Positions 10,745 through 19,896 of a DNA stretch of 64,000 bases are shown here, piece by piece. This DNA is from CAYUPI01 sp964446585 (GTDB taxonomy: Bacteria; Verrucomicrobiota; Verrucomicrobiia; Limisphaerales; UBA8199): the NCBI GenBank assembly GCA_964446585.1, contig CAYUPI010000004.1, positions 1 to 64,000 on the forward strand, given 5' to 3'. The position numbers and the translations under genes were made by a program. Under the pieces are notes generated by a model, which was given only the letters and a program-made list of their open reading frames with translations, was not told the DNA's origin and made no database searches. The number at the start of each line of letters is the position of its first letter. The first letter of the stretch is position 1.

Positions 10745-11103
10745 TCTTCAGGGTCTTTAGAAGGCGACGCGGTTTGAGCTCAGCATTGGTTCAAACCCGG
10801 CCTCCCCTTCTTGAAATTGGTACGTAATCAGTCTTTCTAAGTTTCTTATTCTGGCAATTAAATTATCAAAAGAACGACCCAATTTTGCAAACCAAATTCT
10901 CCCCGGTATTGCCCCCGGGGATTCCCCGGGCACGACCGGATCAGTGGCTGAGAGACGGGACCGGGACGTGGAATCCTTTCCCGAAATAAGCAGGTGAGGC
11001 CCTCAAGCCTGGGCTGGGGAGAGGAAGGCGCCAGAGGCCACCCGGGCGGCGGCAATGAAGGTTACCCTGAGACTGGCAGACAGATCACCATTTGATGGGC
11101 GGA
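10745..11103. other. Intergenic region between giant gene and clpC
   Basis: About 360 bp between the start of the giant minus-strand gene and the end of clpC. It must hold the promoter of the giant gene, but I see no convincing promoter boxes, no ribosome binding site and no clear terminator for clpC. The part at 10800-10870 is AT-rich compared with its surroundings. No gene recognised. Confidence 0.5.
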
Positions 11104-13599
11104 TTAGCTTGAGAGCGCTCCCTCCGCGGCGGCTTTTTGCGAGAAGACCAGGTGATCGTTCTCGACACTCACCACGACGGGCTCGCCTTCGTGGAAAGCG
11201 CCACGAAGGATTTCTTCGGCGAGTGGGTCTTCCAGCGACCGTTCGACGGCACGGCGCATTGGTCGGGCGCCGTACATCGGGTCGTACCCCTTACTGACGA
11301 GGAAATCCTTGGCCTTGTCGTCCAACTGAAGTACGATGTTGCGCGCTTTCAGGCGCTGCATCACCTTGGAGATTTCCAAGTCCAGAATCGCGATCAGGTC
11401 CGGCTTGGTCAGAGACCGGAAGACGACGAGATCGTCCAGACGGTTGAGGAATTCCGGGCGGAAAGTTTTCTTTGCCTCTTCCAGAATTCTTTCGCGCATT
11501 TGCTCGTAGCTATGTTCGTCCGTAATGGGGGAGAACCCGAGCGTGGACTGCTTCCGGATGGTGTCGGAGCCGACGTTCGACGTCATCAGAATGATCGTGT
11601 TCCTGAAATTGACGACCCGCCCCACGTTATCAGTCAGTTTGCCTTCTTCCAGAATTTGCAGGAGCAAATTCCACACGTCTGGGTGGGCTTTCTCGATCTC
11701 GTCAAAGAGCACGACCGAATAAGGTTTGCGCCGCACTTGCTCGGTCAGTTGTCCGCCTTCCTCGTAGCCAACGTAGCCTGGCGGCGACCCGATCAATCGA
11801 GAGACGTTGAATTTCTCCATGTACTCGCTCATATCGAGCTGAATGAGGGCCTTGGAATCGCCGAACAACTGCTCGGCGAGCGTCTTGGCCAACAATGTCT
11901 TGCCCACGCCGGTCGGGCCGAGCAGGGCAAAAGTGCCGATGGGCCGACGCGGATCCTTGAGGTCGGCGCGTGAGCGGCGCAGGGCCTTGCAAAGCGCGGA
12001 TACGGCCTCGCGCTGGCCGATCACGACCTTGGTCATCTCCCCTTCGACTTCCAGCAACCGCTGCATTTCCCCTTGTTCCATGCGCTTGAGCGGGATGCCT
12101 GTCCATTTCGAGACTACGTGAAGAATATCCTCCTCGTCCACCTTCACCCGCTTTTCCTCGCGCGTGGTGCGCCATTCTTTCAAAACGGATTCGAGCCGCT
12201 CCTTGGCATGCTTTTCCTTGTCACGCATGGCGGCAGCGCCTTCAAAATCCTGGTTCTTAATGGAGCGCTCTTTCTTCGTTTTGATATCTTCAATTTCGGC
12301 CTCGAGCCCTTTGACTTCGGGTGGCCGGGTCATCGTGCCGATTCGCGCTCGCGAGCCGGCCTCATCCATCAGGTCAATGGCCTTGTCCGGCAGGTAACGA
12401 TCCGTGATGTAACGATCGGACAATTTGACCGACGCTTCGATCGCCTTGTCGGTGAACTCGGCTTTATGGTGATCTTCGTATTTGGGGCGCAGGCCCTTTA
12501 AGATCAGAATTGCCTCTTCGACGGATGGAGCATCGACTCTAACCGCCTGGAAGCGGCGCTCCAGGGCCGCGTCCTTCTCAATATATTTGCGGTATTCATT
12601 CAAGGTGGTGGCGCCGATGCATTGCAGTTCGCCGCGACTCAGGGCGGGCTTGATGATGTTCGAGGCGTCCATCGTGCCTTCCGCCGAGCCCGCTCCGACG
12701 ATCGTGTGCAGCTCGTCGATGAAAAGAATGATGTTCTTGGAGCGGCGAATCTCGTCCATCACCGCTTTGATGCGCTCCTCAAACTGGCCGCGGTATTTGG
12801 TGCCCGCAACCATTAACGCCAGGTCGAGCGTGATGACGCGCTTGTCCCTCAGCAGTTCAGGGACGTTGCCGGAGGCAATTTCCTGCGCCAGGCCTTCGAC
12901 AATGGCGGTCTTGCCCACACCCGCCTCGCCCAGAAGCACAGGATTGTTCTTGGTGCGGCGGCAGAGGATTTGGATCACGCGCTCGATTTCGTCCTTGCGC
13001 CCGATGACCGGGTCCATCTCGCCTTTGCGGGCGATCTCAGTCAGGTCGCGGCCAAAGGCCTTGAGCGCTGGGGTTTTGATCTCACCTTTCTTCTCGGGCG
13101 CGGGCTTCTCCTGGGATTCACTAGAGCCGGAGTCCTCCGCAGAGGTAAAATTCGGGTCGAGTTCCTTCAGAATCTCCTGGCGGGTTTGTTCAATGTCCAC
13201 GTCCAGGTTCTTGAGGACGCGAGCAGCGACTCCATCGCCCTCGCGTAGCAGGCCCAGCAGAATATGCTCGGTGCCCACGTAAGTGTGGTTCAAGGCCTTG
13301 GCTTCCTTGCCGGCCAGTGCGAGAACCTTCTTCACGCGTGGCGTGTACGGAATGTTGCCGATCATTTTCTGGTCTGGGCCGGTGCCAACCTGCTTTTCGA
13401 CTTCCATGCGGACTGTTTCAAGATCGAGCCCGAGCTTCTGCAGGACGTTGACGGCTACGCCTTGGCCGAGCTTGATCAGGCCGAGCAACAGATGCTCGGT
13501 GCCGACGAAATTGTGGTTGAAGCGGTCGGCTTCCTTTCGCGCGAGCGCAAGCACTTGCTGTGCGCGCGGTGTGAAGTTGTTCATGGCTTCGTCACTCAT
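11104..13599 (-). CDS. clpC: ATP-dependent Clp protease ATPase subunit ClpC
   Basis: 831 aa, normal for ClpC. It is the AAA+ unfoldase that feeds proteins to ClpP in the cytoplasm. Two Clp N-terminal repeats (about residues 8-145) are followed by AAA module 1 with Walker A GEAGVGKT (224-231) and FIDELHT. A UVR-type middle domain follows (about 437-470), then AAA module 2 with Walker A GPTGVGKT (561-568) and LFDEIEKAHP. The LGF tripeptide in KQSTLGFSP matches the ClpP-docking loop. It is last in the run ilvE-mcsA-mcsB-clpC and starts 14 bp after the mcsB stop. With McsB next door it probably degrades arginine-phosphorylated proteins. An internal Met at position 6 is an alternative start. Confidence 0.97.
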   Translation of the reverse strand: MSDEAMNNFTPRAQQVLALARKEADRFNHNFVGTEHLLLGLIKLGQGVAVNVLQKLGLDLETVRMEVEKQVGTGPDQKMIGNIPYTPRVKKVLALAGKEAKALNHTYVGTEHILLGLLREGDGVAARVLKNLDVDIEQTRQEILKELDPNFTSAEDSGSSESQEKPAPEKKGEIKTPALKAFGRDLTEIARKGEMDPVIGRKDEIERVIQILCRRTKNNPVLLGEAGVGKTAIVEGLAQEIASGNVPELLRDKRVITLDLALMVAGTKYRGQFEERIKAVMDEIRRSKNIILFIDELHTIVGAGSAEGTMDASNIIKPALSRGELQCIGATTLNEYRKYIEKDAALERRFQAVRVDAPSVEEAILILKGLRPKYEDHHKAEFTDKAIEASVKLSDRYITDRYLPDKAIDLMDEAGSRARIGTMTRPPEVKGLEAEIEDIKTKKERSIKNQDFEGAAAMRDKEKHAKERLESVLKEWRTTREEKRVKVDEEDILHVVSKWTGIPLKRMEQGEMQRLLEVEGEMTKVVIGQREAVSALCKALRRSRADLKDPRRPIGTFALLGPTGVGKTLLAKTLAEQLFGDSKALIQLDMSEYMEKFNVSRLIGSPPGYVGYEEGGQLTEQVRRKPYSVVLFDEIEKAHPDVWNLLLQILEEGKLTDNVGRVVNFRNTIILMTSNVGSDTIRKQSTLGFSPITDEHSYEQMRERILEEAKKTFRPEFLNRLDDLVVFRSLTKPDLIAILDLEISKVMQRLKARNIVLQLDDKAKDFLVSKGYDPMYGARPMRRAVERSLEDPLAEEILRGAFHEGEPVVVSVENDHLVFSQKAAAEGALSS

Positions 13600-13613
13600 A
13601 ATATCACATGCAA

Positions 13614-14726
13614 TTACTTTTGCGGTCCTTCCGTTCCGGGCGCGGGGTGCGGCACCGGTTTGGCTATCGGCCGGCTGACCTGCCGCAATCGCTCGCGGAC
13701 CATGTCTGCACGCAGCAAATCCCGTTCCTCTGCCGAGAGTTTCTCAGAGTGTTGCTTCTGCAAATGCGCCGGCTGAGTCAGTATAAATAGCTCATCTACC
13801 AAGGAGCGATCCGCGCCCGGGAAAAGGCCCAGATCCACACCTAACCTCATCAGCGACAACAGGTTCATCGTTTCCTTCGAGGAAATGCTGTGGGCATTCG
13901 CCAGGATCCCGTAGGCCCGGCCAATATGATTGTACACCATTTTTGGCTTTTTCTCCAAAAGCGTCCCGCGGGCGTTTTCCTCGTGTTCGATGATTTGGCC
14001 CAGAACCTTCTCCAAACGCTCCACGATGGCGGCCTCAGACTCGCCCAACGTCATCTGGTTCGAGACCTGGAAGACGTTGCCGAGCGCCTCTGTGCCTTCG
14101 CCGTAAAGACCGCGCACGGCCAGCCCCAGCTTATTCACGGATTGAATGATGGGATTGATCTGCTCCGCCAAAACCAAACCTGGAAGGTGCAGCATGGCGC
14201 TGACCCGGATGCCGGTCCCAATGTTGGTCGGGCAGGCGGTCAGGTAGCCCAACTCCGGACTGAAAGCGAATTCCAGTTTCTTCTCGAGCGTCGAGTCGGC
14301 CTGGTCGATGGCCCCCCAGGCCTGGCGCAGTTGCAGGCCAGGCCGAAGCGCTTGCATCCGGAGATGATCTTCTTCGTTGATCATCACGCAAAAAGTTTCA
14401 TCGCGATTGAGCACTAGCCCGCTGCCAATGCTCTTGGCCGCGTGTTCGCGGCTAATGAGATGGCGCTCGACCAGAATCTGCTTGTCCAGCGTTGAGAGGC
14501 TGTCCATGGCTTCGGAGAAAGCGTCCTTCATGTCAGGAAGGGCTTCGACCGCTGGCCGGATCAATTCGAGGACGCGGACGCGCTCCGGCTTTTTTGCCCA
14601 GCCGGGAAAAGCGGCCTCTTTGAGATTGCGCGCCAACCGCACGCGGCTGGACATCACGATCCGGTCATAGGGGCCCTTGCGCCGGGCCGAATCCGCCGGT
14701 GGCGTAAGGAATGCATGCAGATCCAT
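13614..14726 (-). CDS. mcsB: Protein arginine kinase McsB
   Basis: 370 aa from MDLHAFL. The ATG at 14726 lies 4 nt after the mcsA stop; a longer frame would run back into mcsA, so the internal Met is preferred. It is an ATP:guanido phosphotransferase-family protein: SSRVRLARN near residue 26 and the active-site segment ACPTNIGTGIR with Cys165, matching the catalytic Cys region of Bacillus McsB. McsB phosphorylates arginine residues and marks proteins for ClpCP. Gene order with mcsA and clpC supports this role. No ctsR gene, which heads this operon in Firmicutes, is present here. Confidence 0.95.
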   Translation of the reverse strand: MDLHAFLTPPADSARRKGPYDRIVMSSRVRLARNLKEAAFPGWAKKPERVRVLELIRPAVEALPDMKDAFSEAMDSLSTLDKQILVERHLISREHAAKSIGSGLVLNRDETFCVMINEEDHLRMQALRPGLQLRQAWGAIDQADSTLEKKLEFAFSPELGYLTACPTNIGTGIRVSAMLHLPGLVLAEQINPIIQSVNKLGLAVRGLYGEGTEALGNVFQVSNQMTLGESEAAIVERLEKVLGQIIEHEENARGTLLEKKPKMVYNHIGRAYGILANAHSISSKETMNLLSLMRLGVDLGLFPGADRSLVDELFILTQPAHLQKQHSEKLSAEERDLLRADMVRERLRQVSRPIAKPVPHPAPGTEGPQK

Positions 14727-14730
14727 GGCA

Positions 14731-15240
14731 CTAACTGACAGGTGAATCGGCCAACCGGGCCGACGTTCGCGTGATCTCATCCCGCAGGATGGCCGCTTCC
14801 TCGAAGTCCTCGTCGGCCACGGCCTTGGCGAGTTTTTTTTGGAGCAGCTTCAAGCGATCAGCAAGGTCGCGGGTTTGCCTCAGCATTTCGGGGACTTTGC
14901 CCACGTGCCGCGTACCCTTATGCATCGTCTTGAGGAGCCCATCTAGCGCGTCAGAGAAAGCCTTATAGCATTCCGGGCAACCGAGACGCCCGGCTTTCTT
15001 GAAATCGGCCTGCGTGAAGCCGCAGCGGGCACACTTGATTTCAACGCCGCCGGCGGCCTGTTCGATCTCCTGCGAGGCCCCCAGTCCTAGAAGCAGGTCA
15101 GCCAGCGAGAACCCTGCAGGATCGTTGACGCCCTTGGTCTTGGCGCACTCCTCGCACAGGTCCACTTTCTGCATTTTGTCCCCGGCAATCTGAGTCAAGT
15201 GGACCGTGGCTTCCTTTTCCTTGCAGATGCAGCACAGCAT
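14731..15240 (-). CDS. mcsA: McsA-like zinc-finger / UVR-motif protein
   Basis: 169 aa. It begins with CCIC and CEEC about 25 residues apart, then CARCGF and CPEC, giving two four-Cys zinc sites. It ends in a UVR motif (LQKKLAKAVADEDFEEAA). This is the layout of McsA, the activator and adaptor of the arginine kinase McsB. It sits 7 bp downstream of ilvE and 4 bp upstream of mcsB, so it is almost certainly co-transcribed with them. Confidence 0.94.
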   Translation of the reverse strand: MLCCICKEKEATVHLTQIAGDKMQKVDLCEECAKTKGVNDPAGFSLADLLLGLGASQEIEQAAGGVEIKCARCGFTQADFKKAGRLGCPECYKAFSDALDGLLKTMHKGTRHVGKVPEMLRQTRDLADRLKLLQKKLAKAVADEDFEEAAILRDEITRTSARLADSPVS

Positions 15241-15247
15241 AAATTCA

Positions 15248-16120
15248 CTATTCGTATATCGGCTCGCCGGAGACTTTAGTCAAGATGTGGTATTGCCCGA
15301 CAAGATTCTTGGTGATCGGCCCAGGCTTCCCGTCGCGAATAGCCCGGCCATCAATCTTGACAACCGGCACGATTTCGGCGCCCGTTCCCGTCAGGAAACA
15401 CTCGTCTGCATTGAAAAGGTCATACCGTGTCAGATTGGGTTCGCTGACTTTGAGGCCTGATTCCTCGGCGATCTCCATCACCACGCGGCGGGTGATGCCG
15501 TAGAGCGCCCCCGCGGAGAGCGGCGGAGTCATCAAATGACCCTCCTTGACGATGAAAAGATTGTCACCTGTGCACTCGGAAACGAAACCTTCTGAGTTCA
15601 ACAGCACGGCCTCTTCGCAGCCGGCGTTAATGGCTTCGATTTTGGCCAGGATATTATTGAGGTAGTTCAAGGATTTGATCGCCGGGTTCAGTGCGCTGAC
15701 CAGGTTGCGCACAGTCGGCACCGTGACAATCTCCATGCCGCGCTCGTAAAGCTCGGGCGGGTAAAGCTGGATTTTTCCCGCGATGATAACGACCGTCGGA
15801 TGCTTGCAACGGTACGGGTTCAATCCGAGCGTTCCCACGCCGCGCGTCACCACCAACCGGATATATCCCTCGCGCAGCTTATTGCGGCGGCAGGTGAGCA
15901 CAACCGCCTTCATCAACTCGGCGTGGGTCATCGGCATCGACAACAGAATGGCTTTGGCGGAAGCAAACAGCCGATCGAGGTGTTCCTTCAGCTTGAACAC
16001 GCGGCCGTTGTAAGCGCGAATTCCCTCGAAGATTCCGTCGCCGTACAGCAGGCCGTGATCGAGCACGGAGATCTTCGCCTCGTCGTCGCGGTAAAACTTG
16101 CCATCGATGTAGATGTTCAT
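15248..16120 (-). CDS. ilvE: Branched-chain amino acid aminotransferase (class IV)
   Basis: 290 aa from MNIYIDGKFY; the frame extends 15 codons upstream but the family normally starts at this point. Fold type IV PLP aminotransferase: DHGLLYGDGIFEGIRAY near residue 21, the PLP lysine in AIKSLNYLNN (about K149), the EAVLLNSEGFVSE segment and GAEIVPV near the end. It makes or degrades leucine, isoleucine and valine by transamination with glutamate. D-amino acid or aminodeoxychorismate enzymes share the fold, but the YRCKHP and NYLNNILAK segments favour IlvE. It heads the run that leads into mcsA-mcsB-clpC, an unusual partner. Confidence 0.9.
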   Translation of the reverse strand: MNIYIDGKFYRDDEAKISVLDHGLLYGDGIFEGIRAYNGRVFKLKEHLDRLFASAKAILLSMPMTHAELMKAVVLTCRRNKLREGYIRLVVTRGVGTLGLNPYRCKHPTVVIIAGKIQLYPPELYERGMEIVTVPTVRNLVSALNPAIKSLNYLNNILAKIEAINAGCEEAVLLNSEGFVSECTGDNLFIVKEGHLMTPPLSAGALYGITRRVVMEIAEESGLKVSEPNLTRYDLFNADECFLTGTGAEIVPVVKIDGRAIRDGKPGPITKNLVGQYHILTKVSGEPIYE

Positions 16121-16198
16121 GCTGGCACGCGGCGCCACCCTACGGGACTGCGCAGGGAAATGCAATATGGATTGAACGGCCGTCGCGGCGGGAATCGT

Positions 16199-16306
16199 CG
16201 GACCGCGGCTGTCCCAGCTGAAGCAGTTCCAATTTCATGGCTGTTCCGGCCGCGACCGCATTTGAACTGGCCGCGTTGCCGCTGCGGCTGAGACAGCCGC
16301 GGTCCG
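16199..16306. repeat. GC-rich imperfect palindrome between ilvE and tRNA-Glu
   Basis: Arms at 16199-16218 and 16287-16306 are 20-bp reverse complements with one mismatch (core GGACCGCGGCTGTC). The 68 bp between them are also partly self-complementary. It lies upstream of ilvE on the side of the divergent tRNA and could fold as a long hairpin or be a small mobile palindrome. Its sequence differs from the GCCGACGTGAGG palindromes found elsewhere in the window. Confidence 0.75.
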
Positions 16307-16416
16307 CCACCACCAGCCGACTACACCGATCGGGCACTTCTGAATTTCCCATTCCGCGCTCCAAGTATTTCCGTGACATGACGCTCGGGCGCAATATATT
16401 GATTGGCTCTTTGCGC

Positions 16417-16491
16417 GACCCTATCGTCTAGCGGTTAGGACACCGCCCTTTCACGGCGGCGGCACGGGTTCGAGTCCCGTTAGGGTCGCCA
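16417..16491 (+). tRNA. tRNA-Glu (TTC)
   Basis: 75 nt with encoded CCA. Acceptor arms GACCCTA / TAGGGTC, discriminator G, then CCA at 16489-16491. The anticodon stem CCGCC/GGCGG encloses the loop CTTTCAC with anticodon TTC at 16450-16452. The T arm GGTTCGAGTCC is intact, and the D arm GTCTAGCGGTTAGGAC matches bacterial tRNA-Glu. Confidence 0.98.
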
Positions 16492-16519
16492 ATTTCTTCG
16501 AGCGACTGAACCTGACCCG

Positions 16520-16999
16520 CTACGCATACCCATTGGAAACGAAGTTCAGGCACTCTCCCGTGGTCGGCTCATACTCAATCTGCCAAAACCAGAAACCTCT
16601 ATCCATTCCCTTGACTTCCTCTCGCCTCCAGTAACTGAACCCATCATGCGCGGGAAAGAAATTGCACTAAACAAATCTCTTCCCGTCACGAACGAGTCCG
16701 AGAAACTAAACGCCGTATTCCTTCGAGTGATGCAGGATTTTCGCGATTTCGCGTTTCGTCCAGGTGTTCGTGGTGGACGGCCTTTCGAGGAAGCTTTGAA
16801 TTGCAGCCAGCGCCTTCTGAGTGACTTCGGCCGATGGCGTCCAGCGTCCCGACGACAGAACTACCTGATTGGTTTGAGCAATATCGGTGTCGATGCGGGC
16901 AATCGCACGCGACCCAAGGAACACAATGATAAACAGCAGAAGGAGTATCGGCTTCGTAGTCGAGTAGCGCTGATTAATGTGGCACCTCGTTGGATCCAA
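16520..16999 (-). pseudogene. Membrane-anchored hypothetical protein interrupted by two TAG codons
   Basis: The frame starts at a TTG (16999), has a transmembrane segment (PILLLLFIIVFLG) and reads to EYGV before a TAG at 16708-16706. The same frame then continues as FLGLVRDGKRFV, a second TAG (16669-16667), and CNFFPAHDGFSYWRREE to GFWFWQIEYEP and CLNFVSNGYA, ending at a TAG at 16522-16520. The continuation is protein-like throughout and resembles a family I remember from related genomes with Q and W or H at the two interrupted sites. So two point mutations (for example CAG to TAG) have probably inactivated an about 159-aa protein. Readthrough cannot be excluded. Function unknown. Confidence 0.65.
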
Positions 17000-17030
17000 A
17001 GGCCTTAGTAATCAGATTTACCATTTTGGA

Positions 17031-17951
17031 TCATGGCGCGTCGGCCATTAGCATCGCACATACATTGTGGTTGAATCCGGCTGCAATCAAGTGCTCGTCG
17101 TTGGTGGCCAAGCCCATAAAAAGTCTGTTGCCACCAGAGTTTGTGAAGGTGTCCCTCCATGATTTCCCGCCATCCGTAGATTTCTTGATGACGCTGTCGC
17201 CAGCAATGTAAGTCACGCCCTTGATAGTGATCGCCGCTCGAAGCGAGGCCGTGACCGTGGTGTCCCGAAGCGTCCAGATTTCACCAACCGGGCTCGTGTA
17301 AACGGTTGGATTTGCATCGAGCCCCAATCCACAAGCGAGAAATTCTTTGCCCGTCCACGTACAGGCTGTAAACGGAACCGACGTGGGCGCCTTGGATGGT
17401 GCTGTCCAGGTAATCGAGTCTGTGCTGATGCGGATACCATCGTTTCCAACGGCAACATAGCGCGCGCCAGAGTGACTGAAGCTGTAAATAGCGATCCGTG
17501 TTCCCGAATTGCGGCTGATCCATTTGATGCCGTCAGGGCTGGACAGGATGGTCCCTCCATCCCCACCGGCGAGGTACTGGTGGCCGTCCCAGAACAAACC
17601 CATAAGGTTCTTTTCGGTGGGAGAGGCGCGGCTTGTCCATTTGACTCCATCAGGGCTTGTCATGATGAGCCCAGTCTCGCGGACGACGACATATTGGTTC
17701 TTTGCATAAACAATGGCCCGAAAATCAGGATCCCCGGCAAAGGTTTGAATCGTCCAGACGCCGGTGCTGTTGTTGCGGGTAGCGATTCGCCCGTCAATGC
17801 CGACAGCAACCGTCTCTCTGGCGGTACCGGCAACGGCGTAGAATGAGCCAATGCTTTGGCTGTTGTTCCAGTTGGTCCAATTGGCGGCACCTGCCGCCCA
17901 TGAGGAGCCGGCGAAAATGGTGGCGAGAACTAGTTGGATTTCCGCTCTCAT
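17031..17951 (-). CDS. Secreted BNR / beta-propeller-like protein
   Basis: 306 aa. The N-terminal MRAEIQLVLATIFAGSSWAAGA is a signal peptide. The rest is a series of about 45-residue repeats built on SPDG-K-W (TSPDGVKWTSR, SSPDGIKWISR, STDSITWTAP, KSTDGGKSWRD), the pattern of BNR/Asp-box and YCF48-type beta-propellers. Such proteins are usually periplasmic or extracellular and of unknown or sugar-related function. No catalytic residues recognised. It lies alone, with about 450 bp of empty sequence upstream. Confidence 0.8.
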   Translation of the reverse strand: MRAEIQLVLATIFAGSSWAAGAANWTNWNNSQSIGSFYAVAGTARETVAVGIDGRIATRNNSTGVWTIQTFAGDPDFRAIVYAKNQYVVVRETGLIMTSPDGVKWTSRASPTEKNLMGLFWDGHQYLAGGDGGTILSSPDGIKWISRNSGTRIAIYSFSHSGARYVAVGNDGIRISTDSITWTAPSKAPTSVPFTACTWTGKEFLACGLGLDANPTVYTSPVGEIWTLRDTTVTASLRAAITIKGVTYIAGDSVIKKSTDGGKSWRDTFTNSGGNRLFMGLATNDEHLIAAGFNHNVCAMLMADAP

Positions 17952-18397
17952 AATGAATTATTTGAACACCGGTCCTTCAGCACAGTTGCGCATGCAACGC
18001 CCGTGCCAAGGAGCTGCGGGGCGGGCCGATGCAGAGTCCGATGGACAGAATCAGGATCTCGACGACTCGACAGGCCACCGGCCCTCGTTAGCGCCAAGCC
18101 GTTGGTTCGTCGGTGGCCTGTTCAAGTTTAAGGCTCCTGCCAGGCTTCGGTCAAATTGAGAAGCCCCCTCTCGCTTGACCCTCTCCCCATCGTCCGCCTT
18201 CACTTGATTCCGGCGCGAAAGGAATGGGGACAGGGAAATGCTTTTTTTGGCTTTCCTGACCCAGGGCGTCGGTTCGCGGACTCGCCTTTAATCTGGGCTA
18301 TTTCCAGGTCAACCCTCCGGGATTTCAGTTTGGCGCGTTACACTCGAATGAAGCCGAACGGCGCCGATCAGGAACGGCGCGGAAAAGGTGGGCGGAT
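17952..18397. other. Intergenic region, no gene seen
   Basis: About 445 bp upstream of the beta-propeller gene and downstream of the hpnJ homologue. The short open frames here show no conserved motif, and I see no RNA gene, repeat array or clear terminator. The promoter of the beta-propeller gene should lie near 17960-18050. Confidence 0.5.
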
Positions 18398-19873
18398 TCA
18401 GGCGGCGGCGGGGACGCCGTTTGCGGCAGGGCTCTTGGAGGCTGCCAGGTCGTCCTGGCGTTGCTTGAGGCTACGGAAAAACTCATAGCCCTCGCGGCAG
18501 CGGCGGACGAAAATGTCCTTGTCCTCGAGCATCGTTTTGATGATGCGCAAGATCGGTTTCGGCCGGAGGTAGTAGGCACGGTAAAAGCGGTCCACAGCTT
18601 CGAAAATCTCCTCTTTGCTCAAGTCGGGATATTCCAGCGCGCTTTGCTGGAAGCCGTCTTCTTCGACGAGGTCGGTCTTGTCCTTTTTGACAAACCATCC
18701 GTTCTGGCGGGCCATCTCGAACAGTTCGGTGCCGGGATACGGAGCGGCAAGGGAGACCTGGATGCTGAACACGTCCAATTCCTGCGCGAAGCGGATGGTG
18801 TTCTCGATGGACTGCCGTGTCTCGACCGGCAATCCCAGGATAAAGGTTCCGTGGATGACGACGTCAGCCTCATGGCAAGCCTTTGTAAAGCGGCGCATTT
18901 CGTCCATCGTGATCCCCTTCTTAATCCGCGTCAGGATATCCTCGTTTCCGCTCTCGTAACCGACGAGGAACAGCCTCAGGCCGGAATCTTTGAAGGATTT
19001 GATGGTGTCGTAGTCGAGGTTCGCGCGGCTGTTGCAGCTCCACGTCAAACCGAGCGGCGCCAGCTTCTGAGCGATCTCCCGCGCGCGGGGCAAGTTGGCT
19101 GTGAACGTGTCATCATCGAAGAAAAACTCTTTCACCTGAGGAAATAGTTTCTTCATGTAAGCCATTTCGTCGGCGACGTTCTGCGGCGAGCGGACGCGAT
19201 ATTTGTGGCCGCCAATGGTTTGCGGCCAAAGGCAAAACGTGCACTGGGCGGGGCAACCGCGGCCGGTGTACAGGCTGACGTACGGATGCAGAAGGTAGCC
19301 GATAAAATACCGCTCGATCTGCAGATCGCGTTTATAGACGTCCGCGACCCACGCCAGCGAGTCCATGTTTTGGATCATCTCGCGTTCCGGATTGTGCTTA
19401 ATTTTGCCCTCGGAGTCGCGGTAGGAGAGGCCGGCGATCATTGGCAGCGGCCGATCTTCGGCGACATCTTTGCAGGTAAAATCGAATTCCTTGCGCCCGG
19501 CCCAATCAATCGCCCACGATGCCTTCAGGGTTTCCGTCGGCAACACGGCGGCATGGGCACCTACGAAGCCGATTTTTGTTTCCGGCCGGTTTCGTTTGAT
19601 GGCCTCGGCCACCTTGCAATCGTTCCTCAGCGAGGGTGTGGAGGTGTGGATAATGACGTGGTCGTAGTTCCTGGCCTGCTCGAGGCATTGGCTTATGCCG
19701 ATGTCATGCGGCGGACAATCGAGGAGCTTCGCGCCAGGGACAAGGGCCGCCGGTTGCGCGAGCCACGTCGGATACCAAAAACTTGTGACCTCGCGACGTG
19801 CCTGGTAACGCGAGCCGGCGCCGCCGTCGAAACCGTCAAAAGATGGAGGGCTGAGAAAGAGTGTTTTTCCCAT
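18398..19873 (-). CDS. hpnJ: Hopanoid-associated B12-binding radical SAM protein HpnJ-like
   Basis: 491 aa. The N-terminal part (about 1-150) resembles a cobalamin-binding domain; the radical SAM core carries RGCPAQCTFC with Cys207, Cys211 and Cys214 (CX3CX2C). The start MGKTLFLSPPSFDGFDGGAGSR and the WYPTWLAQPAAL-like segment are typical of HpnJ, implicated in building the cyclitol ether head of bacteriohopanepolyols. It follows hpnH by 23 bp on the same strand, which fits a hopanoid side-chain role. Other hopanoid genes are not in the window. Confidence 0.85.
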   Translation of the reverse strand: MGKTLFLSPPSFDGFDGGAGSRYQARREVTSFWYPTWLAQPAALVPGAKLLDCPPHDIGISQCLEQARNYDHVIIHTSTPSLRNDCKVAEAIKRNRPETKIGFVGAHAAVLPTETLKASWAIDWAGRKEFDFTCKDVAEDRPLPMIAGLSYRDSEGKIKHNPEREMIQNMDSLAWVADVYKRDLQIERYFIGYLLHPYVSLYTGRGCPAQCTFCLWPQTIGGHKYRVRSPQNVADEMAYMKKLFPQVKEFFFDDDTFTANLPRAREIAQKLAPLGLTWSCNSRANLDYDTIKSFKDSGLRLFLVGYESGNEDILTRIKKGITMDEMRRFTKACHEADVVIHGTFILGLPVETRQSIENTIRFAQELDVFSIQVSLAAPYPGTELFEMARQNGWFVKKDKTDLVEEDGFQQSALEYPDLSKEEIFEAVDRFYRAYYLRPKPILRIIKTMLEDKDIFVRRCREGYEFFRSLKQRQDDLAASKSPAANGVPAAA

Positions 19874-19896
19874 AATGGACTAGTGAGGCGCGGGCG

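Noticed and set aside
755..10760. Many plus-strand open frames of 60-236 codons across the first 10.7 kb
   Set aside because: They are shadows of the giant minus-strand gene, whose frame gives recognisable repeat domains throughout; the plus-strand products are low-complexity with no domain.
12482..13282. 266-codon plus-strand frame
   Set aside because: Antisense to clpC, which is fully conserved on the other strand.
14703..14708. GTAAGG inside mcsB as another ECF promoter
   Set aside because: No CGACnAA follows at 15-16 nt and no gene begins downstream on that strand. The same holds for GTAAGG near 257 and 509 in the Ig repeats and at 25903.
16646..17008. 120-codon plus-strand frame
   Set aside because: Antisense to the amber-interrupted membrane protein; no conserved motif and poor start context.
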